From Luteococcus sanguinis (GTDB taxonomy: Bacteria; Actinomycetota; Actinomycetes; Propionibacteriales; Propionibacteriaceae), in NCBI RefSeq assembly GCF_039527675.1, contig NZ_BAAAKI010000016.1, positions 1 to 64,000 on the forward strand: DNA of 64,000 nucleotides, given 5' to 3'. Under the pieces are notes generated by a model. That model had not been told where the DNA came from and ran no database searches. It saw nothing but the letters and a program-made list of their open reading frames with translations. A program made the position numbers and the translations under genes. This document shows positions 61,139-64,000 of the stretch, piece after piece (position 1 is the first letter of the stretch; the number at the start of each line of letters is the position of its first letter).

Positions 61139-62095
61139 TCAGAGCGCTGTGACGGCGACGCCGTCGGGGTTGGTCTGGCTGGGGGCAGGAATTTGGGAGC
61201 CGGGCAGCGAGGCGGCCGCGGAACCATAGGCGACGGCGCGACGCAGGCGGGCCTCGGGGGCCAAGCCCTCACGGTCGGCCAGCAGGTAGCCGGTCAGGGA
61301 AGAGTCGCCCGCGCCCACCGTGGAGGCCACGGTGATCGGGGGTGGGGTGGCGCGCCAGGCGCCCTCGGGTGTGACGAGCAGCGCACCTGCGCCACCGAGC
61401 GTCACCAGCACCGCGCCGATGCCCTTGCCGATGAGTTCGCGGGCGGCCTCCAACACCGGGCCCCAGTCGCCGTTCTCGGCGGCCTGCTCGAGTGCCAGTC
61501 CGTCACGTCCGCACAGCTGGCCCAACTCCTCGGAATTGGGCTTGATCAGGTCGGGTGCCGCGCCGGGCAGGGCGTCGGCGAGTGCCTGCAGCGGGGCGTC
61601 GGACGTGTCGACGGCGATCCGGGTGCCGAGGGTACGTAGCTCGCGCACCAGTTGCGCGTACCAGGCCGCGGGCGCTCCCGGCGGCAGCGAGCCGGCCAGC
61701 ACGACCCAGTGTGCCTCCCGGGCGGCGGCGACCAAGGTGTTGGTGAGGGCGGCCAGGTGCTCCTCGGTGAGGGTGGCGCCCGGCTCGTTGAACTTGCTGG
61801 TGGTTCCGTCCGGCTCGGTGATCGTCAGGTTGGAGCGCACCGGCTGCCCGACCGGAACATTGCGGTAGGGGACGTCGATCGCGTCCAGCCCGGTGAGCAG
61901 GGGGTCGCGGTCGTCGGCGGGGACGACGGCAATCGTGGGGACGCCGGCCAGGGCGACGCAGCGGGAGACGTTGACGCCCTTCCCGCCCGGTTCGGTCGTG
62001 GAGACGCCCAGACGGTGGACGCCGCCGCGGGTGACTGCCCCCTCGACCGGCGCGGTGCGGTCCAGGGAGGGGTTGGCGGTGAAGGTGACGATCAT
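61139..62095 (-). CDS. fruK: 1-phosphofructokinase
   Basis: A 318-residue PfkB-family kinase. MIVTFTANPSLDRT and TTEPGGKGVNVSR are typical of 1-phosphofructokinase, and the C-terminal catalytic motif TVGAGDSSLTGYL (usually GAGDS) contains the active-site Asp. It converts fructose 1-phosphate to fructose 1,6-bisphosphate. The start overlaps the fruR stop by four bases (ATGA). Confidence 0.93.
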   Translation of the reverse strand: MIVTFTANPSLDRTAPVEGAVTRGGVHRLGVSTTEPGGKGVNVSRCVALAGVPTIAVVPADDRDPLLTGLDAIDVPYRNVPVGQPVRSNLTITEPDGTTSKFNEPGATLTEEHLAALTNTLVAAAREAHWVVLAGSLPPGAPAAWYAQLVRELRTLGTRIAVDTSDAPLQALADALPGAAPDLIKPNSEELGQLCGRDGLALEQAAENGDWGPVLEAARELIGKGIGAVLVTLGGAGALLVTPEGAWRATPPPITVASTVGAGDSSLTGYLLADREGLAPEARLRRAVAYGSAAASLPGSQIPAPSQTNPDGVAVTAL

Positions 62096-62868
62096 GCGGT
62101 CACTACCTCGATTCCTAGCTTGGTGAGCTTTTCGCTCTGGGTCGCGGTGATGGCATCGGTGACCAGGACGTCCATCTCGTCCAGGCCGGCAAAACGGGTG
62201 GTGGTTTCGGCGCCGAGCTTGCGGGCGTCCGCGAGGAGGACGACCTTGCGCGCGCTGCGCATCATCTGGCGCTTGACCTGCGCCTCGTCGCCGTCGGGCG
62301 TGGACAGCCCGTGGTCGAGGCTGACGCCGTTGGCGCCCAGGAAGGCGAGGTCGACTCGGATGTTGGCCAGGCGTTCGACGGCGTGCCCGCCCACGCAGGC
62401 CTGGGTGAGGCCGCGGACCCGGCCGCCGACCAGTTCGACGGCCACCTGGGTGCGGGACGACAGAGCGGACGCGATCGGGAGGGAGTTGGTGAAGACGGTC
62501 CAGCGTGCGGACGCGGGGAAGAGTTCGGCCAAACGGGCGGTGGTGGTGCCGGCGTCGAGGATGATGGCGCGGTTCACGTCCTCGGTGTCGGCGGGGAGCA
62601 GCGTTGCGGCGGCGCGGGCGATCAGGTCCTTCTCGGCGCTGGCGGAGGCATCCCGCTCACCCAGGCCCAGATCGCCGAGGAAGTTGGAGTTGGGGAGCAT
62701 CGCCCCGCCGTGGACGCGCTGCAGCAGACCCGCCCGGTCGAGCGCCTCCAGGTCGCGGCGGATGGTCTCCGGGGTCACGTCGAAGCGCTTGGCGGCGTCG
62801 GTGACGGCGACTCGCCCGTCCTCGCGCGCCAGCTGCACCAGCTGCTGGCGACGTTCCTCCGCGTACAT
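62092..62868 (-). CDS. fruR: DeoR family regulator of the fructose operon (FruR)
   Basis: A 258-residue protein. The N-terminal DeoR helix-turn-helix reads YAEERRQQLVQLAREDGRVAV and FDVTPETIRRDLEALDRAGLL, and the sugar-phosphate-binding domain has ILDAGTTTARLAEL. It is the first gene of the operon and its product probably binds fructose 1-phosphate. The ATG at 62868 with GAGGTGGG upstream is the start, since extra open frame upstream has no coding character and overlaps the operator. Confidence 0.9.
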   Translation of the reverse strand: MYAEERRQQLVQLAREDGRVAVTDAAKRFDVTPETIRRDLEALDRAGLLQRVHGGAMLPNSNFLGDLGLGERDASASAEKDLIARAAATLLPADTEDVNRAIILDAGTTTARLAELFPASARWTVFTNSLPIASALSSRTQVAVELVGGRVRGLTQACVGGHAVERLANIRVDLAFLGANGVSLDHGLSTPDGDEAQVKRQMMRSARKVVLLADARKLGAETTTRFAGLDEMDVLVTDAITATQSEKLTKLGIEVVTA

Positions 62869-62891
62869 TTCCCACCTCTTCGGGGCTAAAA

Positions 62892-62919
62892 CAACATAAA
62901 CAAATGTTGGATTATGTTG
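62892..62919 (-). promoter_or_regulatory. Candidate FruR (DeoR-type) operator and promoter
   Basis: CAACATAA (62892-62899) and its exact inverse TTATGTTG (62912-62919) flank a third half site AATGTTG (62903-62909). The stretch is markedly AT-rich compared with its surroundings and lies 24 bases upstream of the fruR start. Repeated half sites at about 10-base steps suit a DeoR-family oligomer. Autoregulation is inferred. Confidence 0.6.
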
Positions 62920-63157
62920 GAATCCTACGGTACGCGGCGGGCCTTGGGAAGGGGGGACGAGACTTTTTCTGTTCCTGGACACTGACCTCGGCCGCGGGGT
63001 GTTTCGATGGAGGGCATTCAGCAGTTCACTGCCCCGGGCGGAACCACGTGGACGGGAGTGCGGTGGCGACCACCTTCGAGGGCAGCGATCTCGAGGGCAG
63101 CGACTTCGGGGCACACCTCCGGGAGCGCCAGGACATTCCCTGACTCTCTAGAACGAT

Positions 63158-63175
63158 CCTCGAGCTTGTCGAGGG
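63158..63175. repeat. Short REP-like palindrome (CCTCGAGCTTGTCGAGG)
   Basis: CCTCGA and TCGAGG pair around a short loop. The sequence CGAGCTTGTCGAGGGG is shared, inverted, with 50545-50560. It lies about 15 bases downstream of the DUF6191-like stop codon, where it may also help end transcription. Confidence 0.55.
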
Positions 63176-63190
63176 GGCCCTCCGGCCAGC

Positions 63191-63388
63191 TCAGTCCCCA
63201 GTGGGATCCGGCTCCGGCTCCGGCTTGGATCGGTTCGGCATCACGAGCCGGACCTTGCCCGAGTCCAAGTCCAGGGGCATGGGACCACGCCCGCCCTTCT
63301 TCTGGTCGACGACCAGCACCTTCTCCAGGTCCTGCTGCTCGCGCCAGTGCCGCATGCCCGGCGCAAAGGTCTCGAAGAACTCGCTCAT
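63191..63388 (-). CDS. Small DUF6191-like protein
   Basis: A 65-residue protein if translated from the ATG at 63388, which follows GAAGGGG by eight bases. MSEFFETFAPGMRHWREQQ and the PLDLDSGKVRL stretch have the pattern of DUF6191 (a start of the type F-x-P-G-x-x-H, then G-x-G-P-x-x-L-D-x-S-G). The same frame is open upstream through copy D of the 75-bp element into the universal stress protein, so it might also be made as a fusion. Function is unknown. Confidence 0.65.
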   Translation of the reverse strand: MSEFFETFAPGMRHWREQQDLEKVLVVDQKKGGRGPMPLDLDSGKVRLVMPNRSKPEPEPDPTGD

Positions 63389-64000
63389 GGTCGCCCCCTT
63401 CGGGCCAGCGTAGGCCGACGCGTCCGCCAAGATCGCCAGCTCAGGGCAATCCGGTCCTGCGACGGGACCGGATTGCTCTCTCGTGGCGATTTTGGCGGAA
63501 ACGCAGTCCTGCCCACCGACCCGAAGGCCGATGGGCAGGCTGCGCAGAAGGAATGCGTCAGATCGACGAGGGACCTCCACCTCCGTCACCGGCATCGTCG
63601 GACGGATGACCAGCACCTCGCAGGTCGCCTTCTTCACCACCTCGGTGGCGACATTGCCCAGAAAGCGGTCCGCGATGGACGTGTCCCGGATCGCCCCAAT
63701 GACGATCAGATCAGCATCGTGCGTGCCGGCGGTCTGCAGCAGGGCCGCTGCAGGTTCCCCCTCCACCAGCAGTGCTGCGCTGACCTTGGCGCCGTACTCA
63801 CCGGCGACATGGGCCGCCCGCAGCAGCGCCTCCTCGGCGGCTTCACGTCCGTGCACCTGCTGGGCCGTCGAGACGTCCCCGCCGAGGGTCTGGGTGTTGA
63901 TGGCCTCCACGCGTTGCGACAGGCTCGACCAGGCGCAGACGATCACCAGCTCCGCCTCCTCTCGTGCGGCCAGCCATGCAGCCCGGGCGACGGTCGGTTC
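63191..64000 (-). CDS. Universal stress protein, 5' end beyond the window, open frame runs on into the DUF6191-like protein
   Basis: A UspA-fold protein whose N terminus lies past the window end. Visible parts are ARAAWLAAREEAELVIVCAW, the ATP-type glycine motif region DADLIVIGAIRD...FLGNVATEVVKKATCEVLVIRP, which would normally end the domain. The frame then continues for about 35 residues, then through copy D of the 75-bp element (25 codons, no stop), then into the DUF6191-like sequence. Whether the cell makes the fusion is unclear, because the small gene has its own ribosome site. Confidence 0.72.
   Translation of the reverse strand, partial: EPTVARAAWLAAREEAELVIVCAWSSLSQRVEAINTQTLGGDVSTAQQVHGREAAEEALLRAAHVAGEYGAKVSAALLVEGEPAAALLQTAGTHDADLIVIGAIRDTSIADRFLGNVATEVVKKATCEVLVIRPTMPVTEVEVPRRSDAFLLRSLPIGLRVGGQDCVSAKIATREQSGPVAGPDCPELAILADASAYAGPKGATMSEFFETFAPGMRHWREQQDLEKVLVVDQKKGGRGPMPLDLDSGKVRLVMPNRSKPEPEPDPTGD
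63424..63498. repeat. 75-bp palindromic element, copy D
   Basis: This copy is 75 bp and aligns without gaps to A, B and C. Position 25 is A and position 51 T (G and C in copy C), and position 15 is A and position 61 T (G and C in copy A), so stem pairs are kept while bases change. It lies between the stress-protein and DUF6191-like sequences and is fully open in their frame. Confidence 0.88.

Larger units (their letters stand above)
62869..63190. other. Intergenic region upstream of fruR
   Basis: 322 bases between fruR and the DUF6191-like gene. It holds the AT-rich candidate FruR operator (62892-62919) and one short REP-like palindrome (63158-63175). No gene was seen. Confidence 0.6.

Overview
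The window is high-GC DNA (roughly two-thirds G+C by eye) with tightly packed genes, many ATGA-type overlaps, GTG starts, MshA-like and mycothiol-type deacetylase genes, an SDR-TspO fusion and actinobacterial stress-membrane genes. Together these point to an actinobacterium, plausibly of the Propionibacteriaceae; that family-level placement is inference. A 53-base run of N at 19780-19832 shows it is draft sequence. No phage, CRISPR array or rRNA operon was seen. One tRNA was found, a tRNA-Gly(TCC) with unusual D and T loops.

Layout. 1-10.1 kb: housekeeping and accessory genes (ThrE-like exporter, succinate-semialdehyde dehydrogenase, an AAA ATPase next to an Abi-type HEPN protein, MFS transporter, SDR-TspO fusion, CPBP protease). 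10.7-22.1 kb: nitronate monooxygenase, then a LacI-controlled carbohydrate locus (substrate-binding lipoprotein, two permeases, GH2 beta-galactosidase) followed across the assembly gap by a frameshifted GH32 fructanase. 22.1-28.5 kb: double-length phosphofructokinase, TupA-like ATP-grasp protein, Na+/H+ antiporter with a zinc-finger tail, His-rich PadR regulator. 28.5-35.3 kb: PLP/FAD genes (Y4yA-like decarboxylase, FAD-NAD(P)-binding protein, SbnA-like synthase, pdxH) with a three-gene stress-membrane operon embedded between them. 35.3-37.7 kb: a decaying region holding a frameshifted DUF559/AbiEi-like gene, an IS5-family element and remnants of a glucosidase gene and an ABC ATPase. 37.7-44.1 kb: mixed enzymes and regulators. 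44.3-50.4 kb: a five-gene LacI-regulated GH32 and sugar-ABC operon. 50.6-58.5 kb: PRPP synthetase, a deacetylase-GH13 fusion downstream of an MshA-like glycosyltransferase, phosphoesterase, tRNA and subtilase. 58.7-62.9 kb: complete fructose PTS operon (fruR-fruK-fruABC-ptsH). The right edge carries a universal stress protein cut by the window end.

Functionally the window is dominated by sugar use. A LacZ/ABC system, two GH32 enzymes with ABC import, and a fructose PTS feed sugar phosphates to the unusual phosphofructokinase. Neither ABC operon encodes its own ATPase, so both probably share an MsiK-type ATPase encoded elsewhere.

The strongest novelty signal is a family of 75-bp palindromic elements. 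Four copies (10465, 35372, 36403, 63424) are all exactly 75 bp and align without gaps. They show compensatory changes in the stem and can be read through in frame (25 codons), extending or fusing adjacent genes. Other notable items are the deacetylase-GH13 fusion beside MshA, the SbnA-like/FAD/Y4yA-like cluster, and a second copy of a LacI-type operator inside a permease gene.
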